Assembly: GCF_000519305.1 (NCBI RefSeq)
Contig: NZ_JAFG01000004.1
Span: 124,001-188,000, forward strand
Direction of reading: 5' to 3'
Source: Mesorhizobium ciceri WSM4083
GTDB taxonomy: Bacteria > Pseudomonadota > Alphaproteobacteria > Rhizobiales > Rhizobiaceae
DNA: 64,000 nt
The stretch's first letter is position 1. Each line of letters begins with the position of its first letter. Made by a program: the position numbers and the translations under genes. Of this stretch, positions 1 to 10,411 are shown piece after piece. The notes below the pieces were generated by a model. The model was not told the origin of the DNA. It saw only the letters and a program-made list of their open reading frames with translations, and did no database searches.

Positions 1-927
1 CAATATGTCCATGCCCTTTTGCCAGGTCAGGCGGCTGACTACGCAGACGATCGGGCTGTCATCACGCTCAAGGCTGAAGCGGTCTTCCACGGCAGCCCTG
101 TTTGGGGCGCGCGCCTTCAGCGTGCTGGCGGTGTAGGTGGACACCAGATGCTTGTCGGTTTCGGGATCCCAGATGCCGGTGTCGATGCCGTTGACGATGC
201 CATAGAGATCGCTGGAGCGCATGTTGATGAGGCCGTCGAGGCCCATGCCGAATTCGGGCGAGCGGATTTCCTGCGCGTAGGTCGGACTGACCGTGGTGAT
301 CGCCCAGGCGGCCTGCAGGCCGGCTTTCAGGAAGCCGACACCGCCATAATATTCGACGCCGTCGAGCGCCATCGCCGCCGCCGGCAAGCCGAGTTCACCG
401 AAGATGCCGGCACCGAACTGGCCCTGGAAGGCGAGATTGTGGACGGTCATCATCGAGGGAATGCCAACTGCCTTGCCGTAGCGCATGTAGGCCAGGGTCA
501 TCGCCGACTGCCAGTCATGGGCATGGACGATGTCCGGCTGGTAGCCAGAGATGGCGCCACCGGCGATGTCGCCGCCGACCTGGCTTAGTGCCGCGAAGCG
601 CCGCCAATTGTCTGGCCAGTCCACGCCTGTGGCGTTGCCGTAGGGACCGCCGGGACGGTCGAACAGATGCGGCGCATCGAGCACGAACAGTTCGAGCCCG
701 GCGAGTTGGACTGAGTGAACGGAAGCCTTGCCGCCCTGCAGCAAGGGGTATTGCAGAACCGCCCGCTTTTTCTTGACGGCGGCCATAACGGTCGGAAAGC
801 CGGGAATGAGCGTGCGCATTGTCACGCCCTTGGCCGCCAAGGCAATGGGCAGCGCGCCGGTCACGTCGGCAAGCCCTCCGGTCTTGATCAGCGGAAAGAT
901 CTCGGGCGTGACCGACAGAACCTGCAT
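1..927 (-). CDS. glgA: Glycogen synthase, 3' end outside window
   Basis: Transfers glucose from ADP-glucose to the growing alpha-1,4-glucan in the cytoplasm (GT5 family). The frame stays open to the left edge, so about 309 N-terminal residues are visible and the C-terminal Rossmann half is missing. The N-terminus reads MQVLSVTPEIFPLIKTGGLA, with the KTGGL motif (Lys15) that binds ADP-glucose in bacterial glycogen synthases. The start ATG is three bases after the glgC stop codon, so the two genes are almost certainly co-transcribed and perhaps translationally coupled. It is the last visible gene of glgP-glgB-glgC-glgA. No frameshift is seen in the visible part. Confidence 0.93.
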   Translation of the reverse strand, partial: MQVLSVTPEIFPLIKTGGLADVTGALPIALAAKGVTMRTLIPGFPTVMAAVKKKRAVLQYPLLQGGKASVHSVQLAGLELFVLDAPHLFDRPGGPYGNATGVDWPDNWRRFAALSQVGGDIAGGAISGYQPDIVHAHDWQSAMTLAYMRYGKAVGIPSMMTVHNLAFQGQFGAGIFGELGLPAAAMALDGVEYYGGVGFLKAGLQAAWAITTVSPTYAQEIRSPEFGMGLDGLINMRSSDLYGIVNGIDTGIWDPETDKHLVSTYTASTLKARAPNRAAVEDRFSLERDDSPIVCVVSRLTWQKGMDIL

Positions 928-930
928 GCG

Positions 931-2196
931 TTAGAGCCCCAGCTTGTCGATCATGTCCTGGGTGACCAGGCAGATGCCCTTTTCGGAAACGCGGAAGCGC
1001 TTGGCGTCGAGAATAGGATCTTCGCCGACCACCAGCCCTTCCGGTATCCTAACACCATGGTCGATGACCACGCGCTTCAACTTTGCGTTCCGGCCGACAT
1101 GAACGTCGGGCAGCATGACGACTTCTTCCAGCGTCGAATAGGAATTGATGCGCGCGCCGGTGAAGATCAGGCTTTTTTTCAGCGAAGCCCCCGAGACGAT
1201 GCAGTCACCCGAGACAAGCGAGGAGATGGCCGAACCGCGGCGGCCGTCCTCGTCATGCACGAACTTTGCCGGCGGCTTCAACTCGGCATAGGTCCAGATC
1301 GGCCAGTCGCGGTCGTAGAGGTCGAGCTCAGGCGTGATATCCGTGAGGTCGATATTGGCTTCCCAATAGGCATCGACCGTTCCGACGTCGCGCCAGTAGG
1401 CCTCGTTCTCGGCGGTCGAGCGGACGCAGGACTTGGCGAAGCGGTGCGCGATCGCCTTACCGTGCTGGACGATATAGGGAATGATGTCCTTGCCGAAGTC
1501 ACGGCTCGAGCCCGGCTCGGCCGAATCGCGGCGCAACTGCTCCATCAGGAACTTGGTCTTGAAGACGTAGATGCCCATCGAGGCCAAAGCGAACTCCGGC
1601 TTGTCGGGAATGCCGGGCGGATCGGCGGGCTTTTCGACGAAGGCGATGATGTTGTCCTTGCCATCGACATGCATGACGCCGAAGCCGGTGGCTTCCATGC
1701 GCGGCACTTCGAGGCAGCCGACGGTGACGTCGGCATTGGCGTCGACGTGCTGGCGAAGCATCATCTCGTAGTCCATCTTGTAGATGTGGTCGCCGGCCAG
1801 GATGACCATGTATTCGGGCCCGTAGGCTTCGATGATGTCGATGTTCTGGTAGACGGCGTCGGCCGTGCCTTCGTACCACTGCGTTTCCGAGACGCGCTGG
1901 CTGGCCGGCAGGATGTCGAAACTCTCGTTTCGCTCGGGGCGCAGGAAGTTCCAGCCGCGCTGCAGATGGCGGATCAGCGAATGTGCCTTGTACTGGGTGG
2001 CGACGCCGAGGCGTCGAATGCCGGAGTTAAGCGCGTTGGAGAGCGCGAAGTCGATGATGCGCGTCTTGCCACCGAAATAGACCGCCGGCTTGGCACGCCG
2101 GTCGGTCAGTTCCTTGAGGCGGCTGCCGCGGCCGCCGGCCAGCACATAGGCCATGGCATCGCGCGCCAGCGGCTGGGTCCGTTTCAAGTCTGCCAT
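931..2196 (-). CDS. glgC: Glucose-1-phosphate adenylyltransferase
   Basis: Makes ADP-glucose from glucose-1-phosphate and ATP, the committed and allosterically controlled step of glycogen synthesis. The 421 residues match the usual bacterial length. The N-terminal nucleotidyltransferase signature is present ([20 protein letters not shown]), followed by the KPAVYFGGK region, where the activator and substrate contacts lie in this family. The C-terminal part shows the left-handed beta-helix pattern ([18 protein letters not shown]). It lies between glgB (53 bp upstream) and glgA (3 bp downstream). The start ATG is followed by [15 protein letters not shown], typical of rhizobial GlgC. Confidence 0.96.
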   Translation of the reverse strand: MADLKRTQPLARDAMAYVLAGGRGSRLKELTDRRAKPAVYFGGKTRIIDFALSNALNSGIRRLGVATQYKAHSLIRHLQRGWNFLRPERNESFDILPASQRVSETQWYEGTADAVYQNIDIIEAYGPEYMVILAGDHIYKMDYEMMLRQHVDANADVTVGCLEVPRMEATGFGVMHVDGKDNIIAFVEKPADPPGIPDKPEFALASMGIYVFKTKFLMEQLRRDSAEPGSSRDFGKDIIPYIVQHGKAIAHRFAKSCVRSTAENEAYWRDVGTVDAYWEANIDLTDITPELDLYDRDWPIWTYAELKPPAKFVHDEDGRRGSAISSLVSGDCIVSGASLKKSLIFTGARINSYSTLEEVVMLPDVHVGRNAKLKRVVIDHGVRIPEGLVVGEDPILDAKRFRVSEKGICLVTQDMIDKLGL

Positions 2197-2248
2197 TTCT
2201 ACCCTCCCAAGTTACTCGATCTCGGCATGTTACTCAGTGTCGATGGGT

Positions 2249-4462
2249 TCAGCCGGCGACGAGCTCGAGCATGATCGTGGACAGCGGCGGCAAGAGCATC
2301 GTCGCGGCGATGCTTCCTTCCTCCGCCGTCGCCTCGACCATGCCGCCATTGCCCTTGCCGGAACCGCCATATTCAGAAGCGTCGGTGTTGATGATCTCGC
2401 GCCATTTTCCGGCCGTCGGCAACGGCACGCGATAATTATCGCGCGGCACCGGCGTGAAATTGGAAATGACGGCCACCGGGCTGCCGCCCGGCGCGCTGCG
2501 CAGCCAGGCAAAAACCGAATTCTGGCTGTCGTCGACGATCAGCCAGGAGAACCCTTCCGGTTCGCAGTCGCGGCCATGCAGCGCCGGACGCGAACGGTAG
2601 AGATAGTTGAGATCGCGCACCGTCTGCCACACACCGCGATGCGGCCGGAACTCCAGCAGGTTCCAGTCCAGCGCGCGCGCCTCGCTCCATTCGCGGCGCT
2701 GCGCGAACTCCTGTCCCATGAACAGCAGCTTCTTGCCGGGATAGCCCCACATGAAAGCGTAGTAAGCGCGCAATGTCGCGAATTTCTGCCAGTCGTCACC
2801 GGCCATCTTGCCCAGCAACGTGCCTTTGCCGTGCACGACCTCGTCATGCGAGAGCGGCAGCACGAAATTCTCCGAGAAGGCGTAGGTCAGGCCGAAGGTG
2901 AGGTCGTTGTGGTGGTGCTTTCGGAAGATCGGCTCCTTGGAGAAATACTCCAGCGTGTCGTGCATGAAGCCCATATTCCACTTGAAGCCGAAGCCCAGGC
3001 CGCCTTCATGCACCGGTGCCGAGACCTTCGGCCATGAGGTCGATTCCTCGGCGATGGTCATCACGCCCGGATGGTGGCCGTAGACCTCCTTGTTCATTTT
3101 CTGCAGGAAGCTGACCGCCTCGAGGTTCTCGCGGCCGCCCTTCTCGTTGGGGATCCATTCGCCGGCTTTGCGCGAATAATCGAGGTAGAGCATCGAGGCG
3201 ACCGCGTCGACGCGTAAACCGTCGACATGGTATTTCTCGGCCCAGAACAACGCGTTGTTGACGAGGAACGACACCACCTCGCGGCGGCCGAAATTGTAGA
3301 TCGCGGTGTTCCAGTCGGGATGAAAACCCTTGCGCGGATCGGCATGTTCGTAGAGCGCGGTGCCATCGAAATTGGCCAGGCCATGCGCGTCGACCGGGAA
3401 ATGCGCCGGCACCCAGTCGAGGATGACGCCGACGCCGGCGCGGTGGGCGCCATCGACGAAACGCGCAAAGCCATCCGGGTCGCCGAAGCGGGCCGACGGC
3501 GCGTAAAGGCCGGTAGTCTGGTAGCCCCAGGACGGGTCATAGGGGTGTTCAGAGATCGGCATGAATTCGATGTGGGTGAAACCGGTCTCGACCACATAGG
3601 GGATCAGCCGGTCGGCCAATTCGTCCCATGACAGGAACGTTCCGTCGTCGTGAAGCTGCCAGGAGCCGGCATGGACCTCGTAGATCGAGATGGCTTCGCG
3701 CCGGTGATCGGCATTGCGCCAGAAATTGCGGTGCGCCTCATCGCCCCACTCATGCGCCGGCGGCACGGCAACGACCGAAGCGGTGGCCGGACGCAGTTCG
3801 GACTTGAAGGCGAACGGGTCGGCCTTCAGCGGCAGTCTGACACCATCGGGGCCGATGATCTCATATTTGTAGGGGCGTCCGGCACCGATGTCGGGTACGA
3901 ACAGTTCCCAGATGCCGGTGTCGCGGCGGTCCCGCATCGTGTGCCGGCGACCATCCCATTCGTTGAAATCGCCGACCACCGAGACGCGTCGGGCATTGGG
4001 AGCCCAGACGGCGAAATGCACTCCGGAAGCGCCTTCGTGGTCGATGACATGGGCGCCGAGCTTGTCGAACAGCCTTAGGTGCGAGCCTTGGGCGATGTAG
4101 TAGTCGTCCAGGGGCCCGAGCACCGGACCGAACGAATAGGGATCGGTCAGCCACCAGTCGCCGCCGGCATTGCGCGCGTGGTAGCGCAGGGGCTGCCGCT
4201 TCCTGATCGAGAGCTTGCCTTCGAAAAAGCCGCCATCGTCGCGCCTGGACAATTCACCCGCGATGGTGCCGGTCAGCGTGTAGGCAGTGACGAATTCGGC
4301 ATTCGGAACAAAGCACCGCGCATACAGGCTCTTGCCGACTTCATGGACGCCAAGGACCGCGAATGGATCTCCGTGCGTGCCGGCAACAATCGCCGCAACA
4401 TCGCTGGCTGGCGCCAGTCCGTCCGGCCCGCTTGTCGCAGCGGTCGCGCGCGGCTTCTTCAT
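2249..4462 (-). CDS. glgB: 1,4-alpha-glucan branching enzyme
   Basis: Introduces alpha-1,6 branches into glycogen. The protein is 737 residues, the usual size for the long GlgB form. It has an N-terminal CBM48 region ([20 protein letters not shown]) and a GH13 catalytic barrel: [12 protein letters not shown] carries the catalytic Asp, IAEESTSWP the catalytic Glu, and [13 protein letters not shown] the conserved His-Asp. The chosen start is [11 protein letters not shown], preceded by a strong GGGGAGGGA site about 9 bases upstream; a frame extension of 22 residues upstream has no such site. It is the second gene of the glycogen operon, 106 bp downstream of glgP. Confidence 0.95.
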   Translation of the reverse strand: MKKPRATAATSGPDGLAPASDVAAIVAGTHGDPFAVLGVHEVGKSLYARCFVPNAEFVTAYTLTGTIAGELSRRDDGGFFEGKLSIRKRQPLRYHARNAGGDWWLTDPYSFGPVLGPLDDYYIAQGSHLRLFDKLGAHVIDHEGASGVHFAVWAPNARRVSVVGDFNEWDGRRHTMRDRRDTGIWELFVPDIGAGRPYKYEIIGPDGVRLPLKADPFAFKSELRPATASVVAVPPAHEWGDEAHRNFWRNADHRREAISIYEVHAGSWQLHDDGTFLSWDELADRLIPYVVETGFTHIEFMPISEHPYDPSWGYQTTGLYAPSARFGDPDGFARFVDGAHRAGVGVILDWVPAHFPVDAHGLANFDGTALYEHADPRKGFHPDWNTAIYNFGRREVVSFLVNNALFWAEKYHVDGLRVDAVASMLYLDYSRKAGEWIPNEKGGRENLEAVSFLQKMNKEVYGHHPGVMTIAEESTSWPKVSAPVHEGGLGFGFKWNMGFMHDTLEYFSKEPIFRKHHHNDLTFGLTYAFSENFVLPLSHDEVVHGKGTLLGKMAGDDWQKFATLRAYYAFMWGYPGKKLLFMGQEFAQRREWSEARALDWNLLEFRPHRGVWQTVRDLNYLYRSRPALHGRDCEPEGFSWLIVDDSQNSVFAWLRSAPGGSPVAVISNFTPVPRDNYRVPLPTAGKWREIINTDASEYGGSGKGNGGMVEATAEEGSIAATMLLPPLSTIMLELVAG

Positions 4463-4568
4463 CAGGCAGTGTCCCTCCCCGGGCACCAAGTGTTTGTTTC
4501 TAGTGATGTGAATCCGACTTTCAAACACATCACCGGGACCACATTGTTCGCGGCCTCATGCAATCACA

Positions 4569-7037
4569 TCAGACAGGCACGTTCCAGATTTCTTTCGCAT
4601 ATTGGCGGATCGTGCGATCGGAGGAGAACCAGCCGACACGCGCAACGTTGCGGATTGCCCTGGCGTACCAGTCGGGACTGTTGCGCCAGACCGCATCGAC
4701 CTCGCGCTGGGCGGCGGCATAGGCATCGAAATCCGCTGCGACCATGAACCAGTCGCTGTTGTAGAGACCGTTGATGAGGTCGCGGTAACGTTCCGGATCG
4801 TCGGGCGAGAAGACGCCTGACGAAACAGCTGCAACCGCTTGCGCCAGCTCGGGCGAGCCTTCGATGACGGCGCGCGGATCGTAGCCTTTGTTGCGCCGCT
4901 CGGCGACCTCGGCGGTGGTCAGCCCGAAGATGAAGATGTTGTCGTCGCCGACGCATTCCTTGATCTCGACATTGGCGCCGTCGAGCGTGCCGATGGTCAG
5001 CGCGCCGTTGAGCGCGAACTTCATGTTGCCGGTGCCCGATGCTTCCATCCCGGCGGTCGAGATCTGCTCGGAAAGGTCGGCAGCCGGCATCATGATCTCG
5101 GCCAGGCTGACATTGTAATTCGGCAGGAACACCACCTTAAGCAGACCGCGCACGGCCGGATCGCGGTTGATGACTTTTGCGACGTCGTTGGCGAGTTTGA
5201 TGATCAGCTTCGCATTGTGGTAGCTGGGCGCCGCCTTACCGCCGAAGAATTTCACGCGCGGCATCCAGTCGCGCTCGGGGTGCGAGCGGATCTGGTCATA
5301 GAGAGCGATCGCCTCGAGGATGTTCAGAAGCTGGCGCTTGTATTCGTGGATGCGCTTGATCTGGATGTCGAACAGCGCCGAGGGATCGACCTTGATGCCG
5401 AGCCGGTCGGCGACGAGGTTGGCCAGCCGCGCCTTGTTGGCGCGTTTGACGGCGGCGAACTTGTCGCGAAAGGCGGCATCGCCGGCGAAACCGTCGAGAT
5501 CCTTGATGGCGTCGATGTCGTCGAGAAAGTGGTCGCCGATCGCCTCGCGGGCAAGCGACGTCAGCCCGGGATTGCACTGGATCAGCCAGCGCCGCGGCGT
5601 GATGCCGTTGGTCTTGTTGTTGATGCGATCGGGATAGAGCTTGTGCAGATCGGCGAACACCGTCTCCTTCATCAGGTCGGTGTGAAGCGCCGAAACGCCG
5701 TTGATCGAATGCGAGCCGACAAAGGCCAGATTGCCCATGCGCACCCGGCGATCGCCATTTTCCTGGATCAGCGAGATGCGGCCGATCTGCTCGTCGGAGA
5801 ACTGGTTGGACGCACGCGCCTCCAGGAGCACTTCAGCGTTGATGGCATAGACGATCTGCATGTGGCGCGGCAAAAGCCGCTCGAACAGCGGCACCGGCCA
5901 GCTTTCCAGTGCCTCGGGCAACAGCGTGTGGTTGGTGTAGCCGAAGGTGCGCTTGGTGATATCCCAGGCCTGATCGAAATCCATGCCGTGGACGTCCATC
6001 AACAGACGCATGAGTTCCGGCACGGCGATGGCCGGATGGGTGTCGTTGAGGTGGATCGCGGCCTTGTCGGGCAACGACTTCAGGTCGCCATATTGGCTGA
6101 GATGGCGCTGGACGATGTCCTGCAGCGAGGCGGTGGAGAAGAAATATTCTTGCCGGAGGCGCAGTTCCTGTCCGGCCTTGTGGGAGTCGGCGGGATAGAG
6201 CACGCGCGACAAGGCATCGGCCTTGTTGCTTTCGGCAAGCGCACCGATGTGGTCGCCGGCATTGAATTTGTCGAGCAGGATCGGATCGACCGGCATGCCC
6301 GACCACAACCGCAGTGTGTTGACGCGATTGGCCCGCCAGCCCACCACGGGCGTGTCATAGGCGACGGCCAGCACATGCTCGGTCGGCTTCCAGACATGGC
6401 GTTCGAGCCGGCCGTCCTTCGAGGTGATCGATTCCACCGAACCGCCGAAACCGACCTCGAAAGAGCGTTCGCGGCGTTCGAATTCCCACGGGTTGCCATG
6501 GTCGAGCCAGGTCTCGGGCAATTCGACCTGCCAGCCGTCGTGGATCTCCTGGCGGAACATGCCGTTGGCATAGCGGATGCCGTAGCCATGCGCGGGAATG
6601 TCGACGGTCGCCATGCTTTCCATGAAGCAGGCCGCGAGCCGGCCGAGGCCGCCATTGCCGAGTGCCGCATCCGGCTCGAGTGCAGCGATGAGATCGAGAT
6701 CGACGCCCAGCGACGACAGCGCCTCGCGCATATTGTCCATCAGGCCGAGATTGGAGAAGGCGTCGCGCATCAGGCGGCCGATGAGGAACTCGAGCGACAG
6801 ATAGTAGACGCGCTTTTCCTGCTGGTCGTAGGCCTCTTTCGTCGCCTGCATCCAGTGGTCGACGATGCGGTCACGCACGACCTTGATCGAGGCGGTCAGC
6901 CAGTCGTACTGGGTCGCGACGGTGATGTCCTTGCCGACCCTGTATTTGAGAGCCTTCAAGACTTCCGCTGCGAGCGTCTTCGGATCGGGATTTTCAAGTT
7001 CGGGCTGGGGAGCTTCGGATGTCATCGCGCGCGTCAT
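4569..7037 (-). CDS. glgP: Glycogen/maltodextrin phosphorylase
   Basis: Releases glucose-1-phosphate from glycogen ends with pyridoxal phosphate as cofactor (GT35). The 822-residue length is typical. The PLP-lysine region EASGTGNMKFALNGALTIGT is intact near the C-terminus, and the GNGGLGRLAACFMESMAT block of phosphorylases is present. The start MTRAMTSEAPQP is chosen because GAGAGG precedes it by about 6 bases; the frame remains open a further 52 codons upstream without a ribosome-binding site. It is the first gene of the glycogen operon, so the operon promoter should lie in 7038-7130. Degradation and synthesis genes share one transcript, as in other rhizobia. Confidence 0.95.
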   Translation of the reverse strand: MTRAMTSEAPQPELENPDPKTLAAEVLKALKYRVGKDITVATQYDWLTASIKVVRDRIVDHWMQATKEAYDQQEKRVYYLSLEFLIGRLMRDAFSNLGLMDNMREALSSLGVDLDLIAALEPDAALGNGGLGRLAACFMESMATVDIPAHGYGIRYANGMFRQEIHDGWQVELPETWLDHGNPWEFERRERSFEVGFGGSVESITSKDGRLERHVWKPTEHVLAVAYDTPVVGWRANRVNTLRLWSGMPVDPILLDKFNAGDHIGALAESNKADALSRVLYPADSHKAGQELRLRQEYFFSTASLQDIVQRHLSQYGDLKSLPDKAAIHLNDTHPAIAVPELMRLLMDVHGMDFDQAWDITKRTFGYTNHTLLPEALESWPVPLFERLLPRHMQIVYAINAEVLLEARASNQFSDEQIGRISLIQENGDRRVRMGNLAFVGSHSINGVSALHTDLMKETVFADLHKLYPDRINNKTNGITPRRWLIQCNPGLTSLAREAIGDHFLDDIDAIKDLDGFAGDAAFRDKFAAVKRANKARLANLVADRLGIKVDPSALFDIQIKRIHEYKRQLLNILEAIALYDQIRSHPERDWMPRVKFFGGKAAPSYHNAKLIIKLANDVAKVINRDPAVRGLLKVVFLPNYNVSLAEIMMPAADLSEQISTAGMEASGTGNMKFALNGALTIGTLDGANVEIKECVGDDNIFIFGLTTAEVAERRNKGYDPRAVIEGSPELAQAVAAVSSGVFSPDDPERYRDLINGLYNSDWFMVAADFDAYAAAQREVDAVWRNSPDWYARAIRNVARVGWFSSDRTIRQYAKEIWNVPV

Positions 7038-7129
7038 GCTGCCTCTCGTGCGGTTGCCATGATCATACCGGCTTTCATCGTTCCTCCCAGCCCATGCTAG
7101 CCGATACTGCCATATATTCAATCGATTTA

Positions 7130-7270
7130 GGTAAGCCAGCGGCGGCTTACCCTGCGGCAATTTGACAATTTGAAGCGCGGCGCGCCCAGACAATCTGCGC
7201 GACGCGCTTCAAATTTTGTTCCGTGCATGTCGTTGTCCCAAAACCGCTACGCACTTTTGGGCGACATGCA
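7130..7270. repeat. Composite intergenic repeat of three hairpins
   Basis: Three perfect inverted repeats stand in a row. The first is GGTAAGCC/GGCTTACC at 7130-7151 (8-bp stem). The second is AATTTGAAGCGC/GCGCTTCAAATT at 7167-7215 (12-bp stem with further GC pairs inside). The third is TGCATGTCG/CGACATGCA at 7224-7270, which contains an inner CCCAAAA/TTTTGGG pair. The last two resemble palindromic elements that recur between genes in rhizobial genomes (RIME/BIME-like). The third ends one base from the frcA stop codon, so it may end or stabilise the frc transcript. Repeat-family membership is from memory; the stems are directly visible. Confidence 0.75.
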
Positions 7271-8059
7271 TCAAGCCGCGAGCGCTGCCTCTGGCGGAAC
7301 CTTTGCTCCGGTCATGAACGCCACGGCATCGGACATCGTATATTGCTTGGGATCGATGACGCAGAGGCGACGGCCGAGCCGGTGGATGTGAATGCGGTCG
7401 GCCACTTCGAAGACATGCGGCATGTTGTGCGAGATCAGCACGATCGGCAGGCCGCGCTTCTTGACGTCGAGGATCAGTTCGAGCACGCGGCGGCTTTCCT
7501 TGACGCCGAGGGCCGCCGTCGGTTCGTCCATGATCACCACACGACTGCCGAAGGCGGCGGCGCGCGCCACCGCAACGCCCTGCCTTTGACCGCCCGAAAG
7601 CGTCTCCACCGCCTGGCTGATATTCTGGATGGTCATCAAGCCAAGCTCGGTGAGCTTGTCGCGGGCGCGCTTTTCCATCGCCGGACGGTCGAGCATACGA
7701 AGCCAGTCGCCCAGAAAACCCGGTTTGCGGATTTCGCGGCCGAGGAACATGTTGTCGGCAATCGAGAGCGCCGGCGACAGCGCCAGATTCTGATAGACTG
7801 TCTCGATGCCGGCTTCGCGGGCCTCCATCGGTGATTTGAAGGCGACGGGTTTGCCTTCAAGCCGGATCTCGCCTTCGTCAGGCACGGCCGCGCCTGAAAT
7901 CGCCTTGATGAGCGACGACTTGCCGGCGCCATTGTCGCCGATCACGGCGAGGATTTCGCCGGGGTAAAGGTCGAAGTCGGCATTGTCGAGGGCGGTGACG
8001 CGGCCATAACGCTTGACCAGGCCACGAGCGGTGAGAATGGGTTCCTGGGTCATGGTCAT
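7271..8059 (-). CDS. frcA: Fructose ABC transporter, ATP-binding protein
   Basis: ATPase that powers sugar import with FrcB and FrcC. Its 262 residues contain one nucleotide-binding domain: Walker A GDNGAGKSSLIKAI, signature LSGGQRQGVAVARA and Walker B VVIMDEPTAALG. One domain, rather than the tandem two of RbsA-type proteins, is the FrcA arrangement. The chosen start (MTMTQEPILTARG) overlaps the frcC stop by four bases (ATGA); the frame extends 25 residues further upstream but those lie inside frcC. The substrate is inferred from the neighbouring regulator, mutarotase and kinase, which together match the rhizobial frc locus. Confidence 0.88.
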   Translation of the reverse strand: MTMTQEPILTARGLVKRYGRVTALDNADFDLYPGEILAVIGDNGAGKSSLIKAISGAAVPDEGEIRLEGKPVAFKSPMEAREAGIETVYQNLALSPALSIADNMFLGREIRKPGFLGDWLRMLDRPAMEKRARDKLTELGLMTIQNISQAVETLSGGQRQGVAVARAAAFGSRVVIMDEPTAALGVKESRRVLELILDVKKRGLPIVLISHNMPHVFEVADRIHIHRLGRRLCVIDPKQYTMSDAVAFMTGAKVPPEAALAA

Positions 8060-9117
8060 GCCGAAACCTTTCTGATCCATTGGTCGACTGCCACGGCGCC
8101 GATGATCAGCACACCGGTGAGCAGCACTTTCCATTGCGGATCGGCGCCCAGCATGTTGAGGCCCATGGAGACGACGCCGACGATCATCGCGCCGAAAAGC
8201 GTGCCCAGGATCGAGCCGCGTCCGCCGAACAGAGAAATACCTCCGATCACCGTCGCGGTGATCGCCTGCAGATTGTAGTCGGTGACGGCCGCTGACGGCG
8301 AGATCGAACCATTGCGGCCGATGGAGACCCAGGCAGCGAAAGCGGCGATCAGCCCGGCAAGGGTGTAGACCGTCATCAGCACCTTCTTGGTCTGGATGCC
8401 CGACAGCTTCGCCGCCTCCTGGTCATCGCCAACGGCGTAGACATGGCGGCCCCATGCCGTGTGATTGAGCACGTACCACAGGACCATAACGAGCACGACC
8501 GTGGCAATGACACCGAGCGTCAGCACCGCCGTGCCGACCTTGAAGCTCAATGCAAACAGATGCAGCAGCGGCGCTTGGGTGTCGACATCGGTGTCGCGGA
8601 TCGTCTCATTGGCCGAATAGATGAAGTTCGTGGCCATGACGATGTTCCAGGTGCCAAGCGTCACGATGAAGGGCGGCAGCTTCATGTAGGCGACAAGCAC
8701 CCCGTTGAGCAGTCCGCAGGCCGCGCCGGCGGCAAGACCGATCGCCACCGCGAGCGCGCTCGGCATGCCGTAGCTGACCGCGCAATTGCCCATGATCACC
8801 GCTGAAATCACCATGATCACACCGATCGACAGGTCGATGCCTGCGGTCAGGATGACCAGCGTCTGTGCGGCACCCAGAATGCCGATGATGGCGATCTGCT
8901 GCAGGATAAGCGTCAGCGTGTAGGACGAAAAGAACCGCCCTCCGATGGTGATGCCGAAGACGATGATCGCCAGAACCAGGACGATCAGCGGCACCGCCGC
9001 CGGCGTCGAATGCAGGAAATGCTGGATGCGCTTGACGGCCGATTTGTGCTCGTCAAAGGCAGCCACGCTTGTGTCGCTGCTCGAGAGAGCCTTCTCGAAT
9101 TCCTGAGCTTGAGCCAT
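8056..9117 (-). CDS. frcC: Fructose ABC transporter, permease
   Basis: Inner-membrane permease of the CUT2/ribose-type sugar importer family. The 353 residues include about nine to ten hydrophobic segments, starting near residue 38 (VPLIVLVLAIIVFGITIGG). The family loop AVGDDQEAAKLSGIQTKKV, the cytoplasmic coupling region, is present. The start ATG has a GGGGAGGA site about 5 bases upstream. It lies 158 bp after frcB, separated by a strong hairpin, and overlaps frcA by four bases, consistent with equal production of FrcC and FrcA. Confidence 0.9.
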   Translation of the reverse strand: MAQAQEFEKALSSSDTSVAAFDEHKSAVKRIQHFLHSTPAAVPLIVLVLAIIVFGITIGGRFFSSYTLTLILQQIAIIGILGAAQTLVILTAGIDLSIGVIMVISAVIMGNCAVSYGMPSALAVAIGLAAGAACGLLNGVLVAYMKLPPFIVTLGTWNIVMATNFIYSANETIRDTDVDTQAPLLHLFALSFKVGTAVLTLGVIATVVLVMVLWYVLNHTAWGRHVYAVGDDQEAAKLSGIQTKKVLMTVYTLAGLIAAFAAWVSIGRNGSISPSAAVTDYNLQAITATVIGGISLFGGRGSILGTLFGAMIVGVVSMGLNMLGADPQWKVLLTGVLIIGAVAVDQWIRKVSA

Positions 9118-9217
9118 GTTTCCTCCCCGTGGGCTTCAGCCAAACGCCGACGCCAGTCCACGCCTTTCCGGTCTGCTGCCGGGATTGTTCGCGGTCACGC
9201 AACCATCGTCCACCCGA

Positions 9218-9245
9218 AGCGGCCGGGGATCAAGCCCCGACCGCT
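9218..9245 (-). other. Intercistronic hairpin between frcB and frcC
   Basis: On the minus-strand transcript an 11-bp stem with one G-U pair closes a six-base loop (arms 9235-9245 and 9218-9228). A second, weaker 6-bp hairpin (9257-9277) covers the frcB stop codon. No U-tract follows the main stem, so it is not a clear terminator. Strong stems after the binding-protein gene are known in other importer operons to protect the upstream message and give more binding protein than permease. That role is inferred here. Confidence 0.6.
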
Positions 9246-9275
9246 CAGGTTCGGTAGATGCCTGTCAGACCGGCA

Positions 9276-10310
9276 TCAGCCCCAGCACTTGGCGAGGCCT
9301 TCCTTGGTGTCGATGGACTTCACGCCGGTGGCCGGCTTGTCGGTCACCAGATTGACGCCGGTGTCGAAGAAGTTCTTGCCTTCGGTCGGCTTCGGCTTGG
9401 TTCCGTCCTTGGCAAAAGCGGCGATCGCCTCGATGCCGAGTGCCGCCATCTGCAGCGGATACTGCTGCGATGTGGCACCGATCACGCCTTCAGTAACCGA
9501 TTTCACGCCGGGGCAGCCGCCGTCGACCGAAACGATAAGCACCTGCTTTTCAAGGCCGACGGCCTTGAGCGCCTGGTAGGCACCGACAGCGGCCGGCTCG
9601 TTGATGGTGTGGATGACGGTGATGCCGGAGTCCTTCTGAAGCAGGTTCTCCATCGCCTTGCGGCCGCCCTCTTCGTTCCCGTTGGTGACGTCGTGGCCGA
9701 CGATGCGCGGATCGTCCTCGTCGCCGATCTTGTTGGGATCCTTCACGTCGATGCCGTAGCCCATCATGAAGCCCTGGTCGCGCAGCACGTCGACGGTCGG
9801 CTGCGAAGGGGTCAGGTCGAGGAAGCCGATCTTGGCATCCTTCGCCTTGTCGCCCAGCGTGGCGGCTGCCCAGGCACCGATCAGCTTGCCGGCTTCGAGA
9901 TTGTCCGTCGCAAAGGTCGCGTCGGCGGCATCGATCGGATCGAGCGGCGTGTCGAGCGCGATCACCAGCAGGCCGGCATCACGCGCCTTCTTCACGGTCG
10001 GCACGATGCCCTTGGTGTCGGAGGCAGTGATCAGGATACCCTTGGCGCCGTCGGCGATGCAGCTCTCGATAGCCGCGACCTGGCTCTCGCTGTCGCCGTC
10101 GATCTTGCCGGCATAGGTCTTGAGGTCGACGCCGAGTTCCTTGGCCTTCGCGGTGGCGCCTTCCTTCATCTTGACGAAGAACGGATTGGTGTCGGTCTTG
10201 GTGATCAGGCAGGCACCGACACCAGCCGCGGATGCGGACGACGCAAACGCCATCAGCCCCAGAGCCGCGGCGGCAAACACGGTCGATTTCAACAGTTTTG
10301 TATTGGTCAC
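9276..10310 (-). CDS. frcB: Fructose ABC transporter, periplasmic binding protein
   Basis: Periplasmic sugar-binding protein of the ribose/galactose-binding family, 344 residues. A Sec signal peptide is clear: a short basic start (TNTKLLK), a hydrophobic core and an ASSASAA cleavage region around residue 27. The mature part starts [20 protein letters not shown], typical of this family. The chosen start is GTG with GGAGGA seven bases upstream; the frame extends 39 codons further with no better site. It is the first gene of frcB-frcC-frcA and is expressed from the divergent region shared with the ROK regulator. Confidence 0.92.
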   Translation of the reverse strand: MTNTKLLKSTVFAAAALGLMAFASSASAAGVGACLITKTDTNPFFVKMKEGATAKAKELGVDLKTYAGKIDGDSESQVAAIESCIADGAKGILITASDTKGIVPTVKKARDAGLLVIALDTPLDPIDAADATFATDNLEAGKLIGAWAAATLGDKAKDAKIGFLDLTPSQPTVDVLRDQGFMMGYGIDVKDPNKIGDEDDPRIVGHDVTNGNEEGGRKAMENLLQKDSGITVIHTINEPAAVGAYQALKAVGLEKQVLIVSVDGGCPGVKSVTEGVIGATSQQYPLQMAALGIEAIAAFAKDGTKPKPTEGKNFFDTGVNLVTDKPATGVKSIDTKEGLAKCWG

Positions 10311-10411
10311 GATTTCCTCCCAGTGGAACCATCCGGATGCCGGCCAACCGGCACCTGCAGCGCGTCCAACGAAATTCTCCCAGCGTGGACGCTGCTTCAA
10401 CAGACACCAGC

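Noticed and set aside
715..2274. 519-codon plus-strand ORF opposite glgC
   Set aside because: It is the antisense shadow of glgC, which has full family motifs; the ORF has no recognisable domain and arises from high GC.
4839..7100. 753-codon plus-strand ORF opposite glgP
   Set aside because: Long open antisense frame caused by codon bias of glgP; the predicted protein has no domain and the glgP frame is complete.
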